Source: Halostagnicola sp. A-GB9-2 (lineage in GTDB: Archaea > Halobacteriota > Halobacteria > Halobacteriales > Natrialbaceae). Taken from it: a stretch of 64,000 nucleotides of DNA. Where the stretch lies: positions 434,001 through 498,000 of the forward strand of contig NZ_JASJOC010000001.1 in NCBI RefSeq assembly GCF_030068615.1. Direction: 5' to 3'. Of the stretch, positions 43,562 through 52,020 are shown piece after piece (positions within the stretch are counted from its first letter, which is position 1; each line of letters starts with the position of its first letter). The notes under the pieces were generated by a model. The model was not told the DNA's origin. It saw only the letters and a list, made by a program, of their open reading frames with translations, and did no database searches. A program made the position numbers and the translations under genes.

Positions 43562-43615
43562 CTTTGGACTAGCACGGTTGAACGATTACACTGAATATTT
43601 TGCTCCATCGATCAG

Positions 43616-45943
43616 TCACCTCTCTAACCGCTGTATAATGGCCTGACGGAACGTTCGTGGAGCTCTATTCTCTCCGCGAGCCATTAGTACTGTGCCATCG
43701 CTCTGTTGGACGATTTGCTGCGGTACCGATCCGTAAAGGGCCTGTGCGACGGTGCTCGATCCCGTAGCGCCGATACAAACGGTTTCGTACTCCGAGACGG
43801 CATCGATGAGCGTGCCGCGAACATCGTCGCTGACCAGAACGTGCGATTCGTACTCGTCCTCGTCGAGTTCGGCTTGTGTCGCAACGTTCCTGATTACATC
43901 TCGCCCGGCCGATTCTGGATCGCTCTCTTCCCTCCCGTCAGCCGTCGGTTGGACGTTCAACAAGGTAAGCGTACTCTCTGGGAATACCCGATGGAGTTCG
44001 CCGGCACGCTGTGCCGAGGCGGGTGCGTGTGGTCCACCTCCCGCAAGCGTGACGATCGACTCCGGATTGACGCTCGGATTCTGAACGAGCGTTACCTCGC
44101 ATGGAGCACGCTCGAGGAGCGGATCGATCGTCGATCCGAAGAGCACGTCCCGTCGTCTGCGCTCACCCCCCCACCCGAGAAGGACGTGATCGGCTTGTTC
44201 TTCGTCTAAAACCGACAGAAGCGTTTCACCCGCATCTCGACCGACAATAGCCCGCGTCCTGATCGAGACGTCGAGTTCTTCGGCGGCGTCACGAGCGTTC
44301 TCGAGGAGTGCCCGTTGGTTCTCGACCCGTTCCTCTTCGAACTCGATCTGGGAAGGGGACGTCTGCGGGGGGACTTCGATCACGTTGACTGCGACCAGTT
44401 CACCGGGTTGATCTCGATTTGCGGCGCTGGCAGCTGCATAGCGAATAAGTGGATGTTGGGTTTCCGGATTCGAAACGGGAACGACCACGCGGTAGACGTC
44501 GTCGTCGACCGCTTGGCTTCCGGCGGGTGCAACAGCCTCTCCGATGAGGGTTGTCGAAAGGGCCTGGTCCTTGGCATAGAACTGGTACCAGACGATTCCA
44601 AAGGCGACGATTCCGAGACCGATCAATTGCACCCATGAGAGCCACAGTGAAACCTGCGTGCCCCCGATTTCGACGGTGGCGACCGATTCCCCCATTTGAA
44701 CCATCACGATAAGACACGCGACGAACCCGACGACCGGAACGACCGGGTATAGAACGGACGGGATACGGAAATCCGGGTCGTAATCGTCAGGCTCCGCTCG
44801 TCGGAGGACGATGACGGCGACGTGAACCAGCGCGTACGTGATGAGGAACATGAAGCTAGCGACGTCGGCGAGCGTATCGATCGGGAGCGGGCTTATGATG
44901 AGTGCAAGAATGACAACCCCCGTCGCAACGATTGCGCGAAACGGCGTCTGATAGTCGCTGTGGATTTTGTTGAGCCAGTTCGTCAGGATCTGATCACGCC
45001 CCATTGCGAAGTTGACGCGCGCGGCGGACAGAATCGAGGCGTTCGCGGAGGAAATCGTCGCCAGAATTGCGCCGATGATCATGATACTAAAGCCGACCGT
45101 GGCGAACTCGAGGGTAAATCCTGCGATCGTTACCGAACCGAACGCTCCGGCCGCCACTTCTGCGACATCGGCGACGGGAACGTCGGTCTCGGCCAGGACG
45201 CCTATCGGAAGCGTCCCAGTACTCACTAACATCACGAGGACGTAGAGGATCGTCGGCGTGACGACCGCCGCAATCATCGACAGTGGGAGGTTCCGACCGG
45301 GATTTTTGATCTCTTCGGCGCTGGTCGCGATCACTTCAAAGCCGATGAACGTCACGAAGACGGTTCCAGCAGTCGCACCAACCGCCGGCCATCCACCGTC
45401 CGATGTGAACGGGACGAGGAGGTCCGTATCGACGTTCAACAGGCCGACTCCGATGAACGAAATGATCAGTGCGATGAGAAAGATGACGATTACGTTCTGT
45501 AGGGATCCAGTTTCCTTGACACCACGATAGTTGAGAGCGACGAGAAGCGACGACATGACCAGTGCCACGAGAACGACGGTAAGAGCGCTCGAGGGCTGGT
45601 CGAGCAGATATTGACCGAATCCGAGCATGTAAAATGCCGTCGCAAACATGAGCCCGGCCCACATCCCGAAGCCGACGATCGTTCCGAAAAAGCTCCCGAG
45701 CGCGTGATTGACGTAGTAGTAACTCCCGCCGGCTTTTGGCATTCCCGTCGCCAGTTCTGACAGTGAAAGTGCCGCGAGTAGCGCGATGATACCCCCGATG
45801 GTGAACGAAACCATACTTGCGGGGCCCGCGCTTTCGGCAACGATTCCTGGAAGGACGAAAATACCTGCACCGATCATGGTCCCGAGACCGAGCGTATAGG
45901 CTTCCAAGAATCCAAGATCGCGAGCGAGCTCTTGGTCAGCCAT
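43616..45943 (-). CDS. APC amino-acid/cation transporter with C-terminal tandem Usp module
   Basis: 775 residues from the ATG at 45943. Residues about 1-470 are an APC permease with twelve helices (TLGLGTMIGAGIFVLPG is the helix-1 motif). Residues 483-775 hold two Usp-like domains: the first contains LLGWGGERRRRDVLFGSTID, the second CIGATGSSTVAQALYGSVPQ. The module is like the free protein at 12686-13546, so it probably regulates transport by binding nucleotide. The position in a K+ locus allows a K+ or amino-acid substrate. A palindrome lies between its TATA box and start. Confidence 0.88.
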   Translation of the reverse strand: MADQELARDLGFLEAYTLGLGTMIGAGIFVLPGIVAESAGPASMVSFTIGGIIALLAALSLSELATGMPKAGGSYYYVNHALGSFFGTIVGFGMWAGLMFATAFYMLGFGQYLLDQPSSALTVVLVALVMSSLLVALNYRGVKETGSLQNVIVIFLIALIISFIGVGLLNVDTDLLVPFTSDGGWPAVGATAGTVFVTFIGFEVIATSAEEIKNPGRNLPLSMIAAVVTPTILYVLVMLVSTGTLPIGVLAETDVPVADVAEVAAGAFGSVTIAGFTLEFATVGFSIMIIGAILATISSANASILSAARVNFAMGRDQILTNWLNKIHSDYQTPFRAIVATGVVILALIISPLPIDTLADVASFMFLITYALVHVAVIVLRRAEPDDYDPDFRIPSVLYPVVPVVGFVACLIVMVQMGESVATVEIGGTQVSLWLSWVQLIGLGIVAFGIVWYQFYAKDQALSTTLIGEAVAPAGSQAVDDDVYRVVVPVSNPETQHPLIRYAAASAANRDQPGELVAVNVIEVPPQTSPSQIEFEEERVENQRALLENARDAAEELDVSIRTRAIVGRDAGETLLSVLDEEQADHVLLGWGGERRRRDVLFGSTIDPLLERAPCEVTLVQNPSVNPESIVTLAGGGPHAPASAQRAGELHRVFPESTLTLLNVQPTADGREESDPESAGRDVIRNVATQAELDEDEYESHVLVSDDVRGTLIDAVSEYETVCIGATGSSTVAQALYGSVPQQIVQQSDGTVLMARGENRAPRTFRQAIIQRLER

Positions 45944-45997
45944 CGCAGCCGACACCCCGTTGGGCGCGTAGGGAGACCGCTCCGGAGAGCCCACTGG

Positions 45998-46012
45998 TTT
46001 CGGATTCCGAAA
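45998..46012. promoter_or_regulatory. Palindrome between TATA box and start of the APC-Usp gene
   Basis: TTTCGGATTCCGAAA is a perfect 7+1+7 palindrome. The TATA box is at 46021-46027 on the reverse strand, so the palindrome covers roughly positions -1 to -15 of the predicted transcription start, a repressor position. Confidence 0.55.
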
Positions 46013-46257
46013 TTCTGCACATATAAAGGTGCCTGATTCGGCATTCAAATAAATGTATTGTCTTCCCAGTAGCTGCGGTAGCCACTTTCAGATACACAAT
46101 GCTCCGTTCAAGCTCACTTTTGAATTAGAAAGCCGACTCTCGCGTTAGCCAACTTCTCCGTCGTAGTGATCCACCACTGGGGAGATCGGGTTCTCGACCC
46201 AAGACGTATCTCATCTCCGGGGAATGTTCCATATTCTCCCCCCATATATAACTAGTG

Positions 46258-46272
46258 TTTCGGATTCCGATA
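46258..46272. promoter_or_regulatory. Second copy of the island palindrome
   Basis: TTTCGGATTCCGATA matches the first copy at 14 of 15 positions. It is followed by an AT-rich stretch (TTTATATTA, 46282-46290) and a GAATCC at 46293-46298 that pairs with GGATTC at 46262-46267. It lies about 110 bases before the rightward Usp gene. Confidence 0.5.
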
Positions 46273-46352
46273 TTAGATAGATTTATATTATCGAATCCTG
46301 AATGCTGTCAGTGTGGAGTAAGGTGACACTCACAACATCAATCGGACGGCAG

Positions 46353-46358
46353 TATAAA
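46353..46358 (+). promoter_or_regulatory. Leaderless promoter (TATA box) of the Usp gene
   Basis: TATAAA centred 28 bases before the ATG at 46384, the spacing of a leaderless haloarchaeal transcript. It supports the chosen start codon. Confidence 0.5.
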
Positions 46359-46383
46359 CGGCTTGTCGTCACGGAGGTTAGCG

Positions 46384-46839
46384 ATGGCTGATCCGCTATT
46401 GGCACACGTAGTCGTCCCAATCGGAACTGAGGACGATGCAACCGCTACCTGCGACGCCCTCGAGCCGTTCATCGATGAAGAAATAACGAAGATTACCGTC
46501 GTTCACGTCATCGAACGAACCGAAGGGTATCCCGACAAAGCACCCTTCGAAGCCCGAAAAAATGTCGCGGAACGAATTTTTCGCATCGTTGCGGACCGGT
46601 TTCAAGATCGGATCGATATTGAAAGCGAACTCCGATACGGGACGGACCCAGTCGAGGAAATCTTCGCCACCGCCGAATCCGTTGACGCAACAGCGATCGG
46701 GTTTACGCATCAACCCGATAGCCGCCTGAAAAGATTCCTCTCACGAACGGATCCGTACCAATTCGTTACCGAAAACGAACAGCCCGTAATCGCATTTTCA
46801 CGAGTCGAATCGAGTGACTCGAACGACACAGCGACCTAA
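46384..46839 (+). CDS. Usp-family protein of the potassium island (no ATP loop)
   Basis: 151 residues from the ATG at 46384. The Usp start (LAHVVVPIGTEDDATATCDA, TVVHVIERTEGYPDKAPFEA) is clear. The usual GxxGxxxxxxxxGS nucleotide loop is replaced by TAIGFTHQPDSRLKRFLSRT, so ATP binding is doubtful. A close relative is encoded at 49326-49757. It precedes trkA by 15 bases and is likely in one transcript with trkA-trkH, so it may regulate the channel. Confidence 0.82.
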   Translation: MADPLLAHVVVPIGTEDDATATCDALEPFIDEEITKITVVHVIERTEGYPDKAPFEARKNVAERIFRIVADRFQDRIDIESELRYGTDPVEEIFATAESVDATAIGFTHQPDSRLKRFLSRTDPYQFVTENEQPVIAFSRVESSDSNDTAT

Positions 46840-46854
46840 CGTGGTGATCCAAAC

Positions 46855-47523
46855 ATGTATATCGTAATTGTCGGCGCGGGAAGTATCGGCTCGAACTTGA
46901 TCGAGCGCGCAGTTTCAGATGGAAACGATGTCGTCGTCATTGAGAACGACGAGGAACGAGCAAGCGCTGTCGCTTCCGAGTACGACTGTCTCGTTCTGAA
47001 CGCCGACGCGACGAAAAACGGCACACTCCGGGATGCGGACATCAATCGTGCTGACGCCGTTATCACAACCACGAACGTCGATGCCGTCAATATCATGGTA
47101 ATGTTGCTCGCACAGGAACACGACGTTACGAACCTCGTCAGCGTCGTTCACGACCCGGAGAATCTACCAGTGTTCGAGAAAATCGGGGTCACGCTCATCG
47201 AAAATCCACAACGGCTGATCGCTGATTATCTCTATCACTCGGTTCGGTACCCCGGTGTCAGTGATTTCATCGAACTCGACGACAACACCGAGCTAGTCGA
47301 GTTAACCGTCGCCGAAGATGCGCCGATGAGCGGTCAGCTTCTCGAGGTGGCGACGGAATCCGGAGCGTTGCCCGACGGTTGTCTCGTCGTTGCACTCAAA
47401 CGAGGTGAAGAGATACGAGCTCCACGAGGGAATACGACGATTCGAGCAGGTGATCAGATTACGCTGTTCACGGACGATGTATCGCTCGCTGATGCGGTCG
47501 CGGCATTCACGGGCGAGTATTAA
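46855..47523 (+). CDS. trkA: TrkA potassium regulatory protein, single RCK module
   Basis: 222 residues: RCK_N (MYIVIVGAGSIGSNLIERAV, NAD-binding) and RCK_C (about 142-220, ELVELTVAEDAPMSGQLLEV). Half the length of the two-module TrkA in this island; it would form a ring of four or eight to gate the TrkH encoded next. Its stop codon overlaps the trkH start (TAATG), so translation is coupled. The RCK_C part is closely like that of the Lrp fusion protein at 49907. Confidence 0.93.
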   Translation: MYIVIVGAGSIGSNLIERAVSDGNDVVVIENDEERASAVASEYDCLVLNADATKNGTLRDADINRADAVITTTNVDAVNIMVMLLAQEHDVTNLVSVVHDPENLPVFEKIGVTLIENPQRLIADYLYHSVRYPGVSDFIELDDNTELVELTVAEDAPMSGQLLEVATESGALPDGCLVVALKRGEEIRAPRGNTTIRAGDQITLFTDDVSLADAVAAFTGEY

Positions 47524-49073
47524 TGGCTATCCAGTTCAAGACCGTGGTCCGGGATGTCGGACGGATCGTTCAGGTTGTCTCGCTCATGGCGTTCGTTTCC
47601 GTTCCGATCGCCGTGGTGCACGGCGAATACTATGCAGTGCCAGCATTCGTGATCTCTGGATTACTCATGCTCGCAATCGGCGTTGCTCTCGCCCGGAGTT
47701 TCACCGACGCGCCGGATCCCGGAAAGCTACACGGGATGCTCATCGCCGCGACTGCGTGGGGCGTCGTCGGTATTTTCGGCGCGCTACCGTTCTTGGTTAT
47801 CGCGTGGACGATTACGCTGGACCCGCTTCCAGCGTGGACGAACACGCCGTCGATAAACGACACGGTTGCTGTCTTTCGTCAACCGATCAACGGTATCTTC
47901 GAAAGCATGAGCGGCTTCACCAGTACGGGATTGACGATGGCGACAGTTGAAGACGACCTGCCTCGGTCGCTACACTGGTGGCGTTCGTTCACCGAGTGGG
48001 TCGGCGGCGTCGGCGTTATCGTCCTCACCGTCGCTATCCTCGCACGGCCGGGAAGCGGTTCCCTCACGCTTTACGAAAGCGAAGCGCGTTCGAAGAAAAT
48101 CCACCCCAGTATCGTTTCGACCGTCCGTGAAATCTGGAAAATTTACTTCGGCTTTACTATCGTTGCAATCGCTCTGTTTCTCGTCGTTGGAATGCCCGTT
48201 TGGGGGGCGGTCAATCACGCGATGACGGCTATCGCCACCGGCGGGTTTTCGATCCACGCCGATTCGATCGGCTATTATGGCGAGCCACTGATCGAGTACG
48301 CCGTCATCCCGGTGATGATAGCCGGCAGTATCGCGTTCCCGATCCACTATCTCATTCTCAAGGGCGAATTGCGGAACTTCTATGCCGATATTCAGACGCG
48401 ATGGGTATTCGTCTGGTTCGCCGCGGGTTCGATTACCCTCACTGCAGTCTTATCTCTGAACGGTCAATACGAAACCGTCGAGGAGACGTTTCGGACTGCG
48501 TTGTTCCAGTTCGTTTCCGCAACTTCGAACACCGGGTTCGGGACAACGACGATTGGAGATGGGACGGAACGTGCCTGGACCGCCGGTGCGACACTTTTTA
48601 TCTGCCTCGGCATGCTGACCGGTGCGGCAGCCGGATCGACAGTCGGCGGTCTCAAACTGATCCGTGTCATCACACTAGTCAAAGGAACAGTGTGGCAAAT
48701 CCGAAACGTATTCTCACCGGATAGTGCGATTCGACAGCTTTCCCTCGGGAAACGAACCCTCGGGGAGAATCAGGTCCAGCGCGAATACACTGAGGCTGCT
48801 GTCGTCCTCGTCCTTTGGATCGCCTTTCTTATCGTCGGCGTGGCTGTCCTCCTGTGGACGCTTTCCCCGGGGTATCCGGTCGAGTATGTGATATTCGATG
48901 TGATGAGCGCACAAAGTAACGTCGGGCTTGACGCAGGCATTACCGGGTCGAACATGCCGGAGACGGCCAAAGTTATGTTGCTGTTCAATATGTGGATTGG
49001 GCGTCTAGAGATAATACCCATTGCAGTGTTGATCGGCGCGGTCTTCAAGAGTGCCGGTCTCTACGAAACGTAA
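47523..49073 (+). CDS. trkH: TrkH family potassium channel subunit (second copy)
   Basis: 516 residues. Four pore-loop segments can be seen: MSGFTSTGLTMATV, AMTAIATGGFSIHA, SATSNTGFGTTTIGD and MSAQSNVGLDAGITGS, ending in LFNMWIGRLEIIPIAVLIGA. It carries K+ driven by the membrane potential. It shares a short overlap with trkA. It belongs to a different subgroup from the first TrkH: sequences differ widely, so it is not a recent duplicate. Confidence 0.92.
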   Translation: MAIQFKTVVRDVGRIVQVVSLMAFVSVPIAVVHGEYYAVPAFVISGLLMLAIGVALARSFTDAPDPGKLHGMLIAATAWGVVGIFGALPFLVIAWTITLDPLPAWTNTPSINDTVAVFRQPINGIFESMSGFTSTGLTMATVEDDLPRSLHWWRSFTEWVGGVGVIVLTVAILARPGSGSLTLYESEARSKKIHPSIVSTVREIWKIYFGFTIVAIALFLVVGMPVWGAVNHAMTAIATGGFSIHADSIGYYGEPLIEYAVIPVMIAGSIAFPIHYLILKGELRNFYADIQTRWVFVWFAAGSITLTAVLSLNGQYETVEETFRTALFQFVSATSNTGFGTTTIGDGTERAWTAGATLFICLGMLTGAAAGSTVGGLKLIRVITLVKGTVWQIRNVFSPDSAIRQLSLGKRTLGENQVQREYTEAAVVLVLWIAFLIVGVAVLLWTLSPGYPVEYVIFDVMSAQSNVGLDAGITGSNMPETAKVMLLFNMWIGRLEIIPIAVLIGAVFKSAGLYET

Positions 49074-49325
49074 TTCTGTGCGTCCAACTGAGCAGGTAGT
49101 GCTGAAGGCAACGTATCCCTCAATAAAGGTCTGGTTTTGAAATAGAATTCTGAAGGCATGTTATCTTTTTACTCCTGTGTGAGGGAGATATATATGGGCG
49201 TATCGAAGATACTGTCATATGGGAGGTAATTCAATCCAGTGCTGGGACCGACTTACTACAGACAACGAAGCTGTCACTCGTTCGCATTTCCCGCAAACGG
49301 GTGCAGTTACTGAGACCGACAGCCA

Positions 49326-49757
49326 ATGACGTCACAACTACTCGAGCAGGTCATCGTCCCGATTGCTACTGAGGAAGACGCTCAGAAGACGTGCGACGCG
49401 CTGAAAGTACACGTTGATGCTGACGCACAACTACACATTGTTCACGTAATCGAAAAGGGCGGTGGTTCACCTGACAAAGCCCCGATCGGGGCGCGACAGC
49501 GGCAAGCAGACGAGATATTCGAACGCGTTGAAAAATCTCTGGAGTCGGCCGGATACGAACTCGAAACCGAACTTCGGTACGGCACGAGCGTCATCGACGA
49601 GATTGTAGCGGCAGCTACCGAAAGCGATGGAACCGCGATCGCCTTCGTTCCACGAGAGGGAGGACGGATCACTCGATTGCTGACTGGGGACAAAACCCGA
49701 GATCTCGTTGCGATAGACCAAGTACCCGTAATCGCACTCCCTAACGAATCAACGTAG
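49326..49757 (+). CDS. Usp-family protein, paralogue in the potassium island
   Basis: 143 residues. It aligns along its length with the protein at 46384 (LLEQVIVPIATEEDAQKTCD, VHVIEKGGGSPDKAPIGARQ, ELRYGTSVIDEIV). The ATP loop is also degenerate (AIAFVPREGGRITRLLTGDK). Encoded 252 bases after trkH, with its own upstream region containing an AT-rich box (GATATATATG, near 49187). Possibly a transport regulator. Confidence 0.78.
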   Translation: MTSQLLEQVIVPIATEEDAQKTCDALKVHVDADAQLHIVHVIEKGGGSPDKAPIGARQRQADEIFERVEKSLESAGYELETELRYGTSVIDEIVAAATESDGTAIAFVPREGGRITRLLTGDKTRDLVAIDQVPVIALPNEST

Positions 49758-49906
49758 GACAGTTACTGCCCGCTATCCTCCGTGGACTGTCTTACAGCAA
49801 AAAGAGTGGGAAATCGACCAAATACTGGTAATCGAAGACGTGCCGCGTTCTACCGATTGATCGAGAGTACCGTAGATATATATTTCAAAGCACCGCAGAA
49901 CAACGT

Positions 49907-50701
49907 ATGGGAGACGGAACTGGTGGCAGTTATCGACTCGACGAAATCGATCGGCGGATTGTCTATGCGTTAATGTCCGACGCTCGGAACACGTCGGCTC
50001 CGGCGATCGCGGCGGACGTTAACGTCTCCGGTGCGACTATCCGAAACCGGATCGCACAACTCGAGGAGCACGGAATCATCGAGGGGTACCGCGCAACCGT
50101 TGACTTCGAACACGCGGACGGCTCGTTGATGAATTTGTTTCTGTGCCACGCGAAGTTCGGGGACGTAGAGGGGGTAGCCCGTCAAGTAGGTGCGATATCC
50201 GGCGTGATCAACGTTCGGGAGTTGATGGGCGGGCGCATGAACCTTCACGTACTCGCCGTCGGATCGGATACCACGGATCTCAGACGGATCGGGCGAGAAC
50301 TGGAAAAGTTAGCAATCGAAATCGAAGACGAATTTCTGTTACAGCAGGAACACAATTTCCCGTACACGCCGTACGGACCGGCAGACAGACGGCGTCTCGA
50401 GCCCCTCGCAGATTACATCAGCTTGAGCGGTGGTGCCGAAATCGTCGAAGTCACCGTTCACCAAGAGGCACCGCTTGCCGGCCGAACGCTCGAGCAAGCC
50501 GTCGATGAAGGTGTGCTCGAGGATCGGACGCTCGTCGTGGCGATCGAACGCGGCGACTCGATCATCACTCCCCACGGTGAAACCGAGGTTCGTCCGAACG
50601 ATGTCGTAACGGTGTTTTCACCCAGCGGGAACAACGGTCCCGAATTACGCGGGTTTCAGGGCCCAAACGAAGAGTTCGGTTCGTCGACGCGGGTCGATTG
50701 A
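49907..50701 (+). CDS. Lrp/AsnC regulator fused to a TrkA-C (RCK_C) domain
   Basis: 264 residues. AsnC-type helix-turn-helix (LDEIDRRIVYALMSDARNTS, then SGATIRNRIAQLEEHGII, about 11-60), a RAM-like segment (about 65-150) and an RCK_C domain (178-238, EIVEVTVHQEAPLAGRTLEQ). RCK_C domains bind ligands such as c-di-AMP or other nucleotides in K+ channels. The fusion thus looks like a transcription factor that reads the same signal as the Trk channel. A TATA-like GATATATATTT lies about 27 bases before the ATG, indicating a leaderless transcript. It likely controls the potassium island (inference). Confidence 0.88.
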   Translation: MGDGTGGSYRLDEIDRRIVYALMSDARNTSAPAIAADVNVSGATIRNRIAQLEEHGIIEGYRATVDFEHADGSLMNLFLCHAKFGDVEGVARQVGAISGVINVRELMGGRMNLHVLAVGSDTTDLRRIGRELEKLAIEIEDEFLLQQEHNFPYTPYGPADRRRLEPLADYISLSGGAEIVEVTVHQEAPLAGRTLEQAVDEGVLEDRTLVVAIERGDSIITPHGETEVRPNDVVTVFSPSGNNGPELRGFQGPNEEFGSSTRVD

Positions 50702-50822
50702 GTCCCCTCCCTCGACTTCTTAATCGAGATTGTTCGAAGCGGATCGGTCGTCTCCGACACTGCGAACATAACGTACGAATCGTCTGACTTAGATTTAACA
50801 GACGTCCCGCCCACAACAGCCT

Positions 50823-51920
50823 ATGGAAAGGCTCCTCATCTACGGCTCCTACGGATACACGGGTCGGCTGATCGTCCGAGAGGCCGTTTCGCGGGGCGAA
50901 TCACCGGCTATCGCCGGACGGGACGGAAAGCAGGTGAGCGAACAGGCCCACGAGAACGATCTCGAGGGGCGAACGTTCTCCCTCGAGGCCGACATGGCGT
51001 CCCACCTCGCCGAGTTCGACGCCGTCCTGAACTGTGCCGGGCCATTCGTCGAAACAGCCGAGCCGCTGGTCGAAGCGTGTCTCGAGACGGGAACGGACTA
51101 TCTGGACATCACGGGCGAGTTTCGCGTCTTCGATCGGATACGACGCCAGGACGACCGCGCTCGAGAAAAGGGGATTACCCTACTTCCGGGGGTCGGATTC
51201 GACGTGGTTGCGTCCGACTGCCTGGCCGCGTTTCTCTCCGAGCGACTGCCGAGCGCGGACGAACTCGCGATCGGCGTGGCGGGGATGGATTCGCGCCGTG
51301 GAATTCCAGCGCCGGGAGACGTATCACGCGGCACGGCGAAGACGCTCTTCAGCGGGAGCGCAACCACTAACGTCATCCGCAAAAGCGGCTCGCTCGTCCG
51401 GGTACCGATCGGCTTTCGAAGCCGAAAAATCGACTTCGGCGACGGCCCCGAACACGCGGTGACGATCCCGCTCGGGGACGTAGTCACCGCCGCTCAGACG
51501 ACCGGCATCGAGAACGTCGAGGTGTACGCCGCCATGCCCTCGTGGACCGACCCGGCGATGTCGGCCCTCGGGTCGGCCGCCTGGCTCCTCGAGAGTCGCC
51601 CGGTGCAAACACTGGCAGAGCCGGCGATCGACGCGCTGATCCACGGACCCGGCGAATCAACGCTCGAGACCGGCGAAACCGTCGTCTGGGGCGAAGTCCG
51701 AAACGGGGAACGGACCGTACGGGGCCGGATTCGAACGCCGAACCCGTACGCGTTGACCGCAAAATCAGCCGTCGAGGCCGCGAGAAGAGTCCTCGAGGGA
51801 ACAGTTCCGTCGGGGGCACAGACCCCGGCCAACGCGTTCGGGTCCGAGTTCGTCCTCGAGTGTTCCGACAGCGAACGGGAGCTCCTTGAGTCCCCGGCGG
51901 TCGTTGACGTTGAGAGCTAA
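50823..51920 (+). CDS. Saccharopine-dehydrogenase-like/trans-acting enoyl reductase family protein
   Basis: 365 residues. The Rossmann start ERLLIYGSYGYTGRLIVREA and the following SRGESPAIAGRDGKQV and LNCAGPFVETAEPLVEACLE place it in the family of saccharopine dehydrogenase-like oxidoreductases and mycobacterial trans-acting enoyl reductases. It binds NAD(P)H and may reduce a lipid or isoprenoid intermediate. C-terminal part has the DUF-like KSAVEAARRVLEG. Ends 100 bases before the opposite-strand pab operon. Substrate unknown. Confidence 0.82.
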   Translation: MERLLIYGSYGYTGRLIVREAVSRGESPAIAGRDGKQVSEQAHENDLEGRTFSLEADMASHLAEFDAVLNCAGPFVETAEPLVEACLETGTDYLDITGEFRVFDRIRRQDDRAREKGITLLPGVGFDVVASDCLAAFLSERLPSADELAIGVAGMDSRRGIPAPGDVSRGTAKTLFSGSATTNVIRKSGSLVRVPIGFRSRKIDFGDGPEHAVTIPLGDVVTAAQTTGIENVEVYAAMPSWTDPAMSALGSAAWLLESRPVQTLAEPAIDALIHGPGESTLETGETVVWGEVRNGERTVRGRIRTPNPYALTAKSAVEAARRVLEGTVPSGAQTPANAFGSEFVLECSDSERELLESPAVVDVES

Positions 51921-52020
51921 TTGCTCGAGTGCCGTCAAGCGGTTCGGAACGCGTGCCGAACAAGCCAACCAAGCCGCCAGTACCAGTCAATCAACCCGTC
52001 AGTACCAGTTAACCGAGCTG

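Larger units (their letters stand above)
45944..46383. other. 440-base divergent regulatory region of the potassium island
   Basis: No gene. It holds a TATA box for the leftward APC-Usp gene (46021-46027, reverse strand), two copies of a palindrome (45998-46012, 46258-46272) and the leaderless promoter of the rightward Usp gene (TATAAA at 46353-46358). Base composition is AT-richer than elsewhere. Confidence 0.6.
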
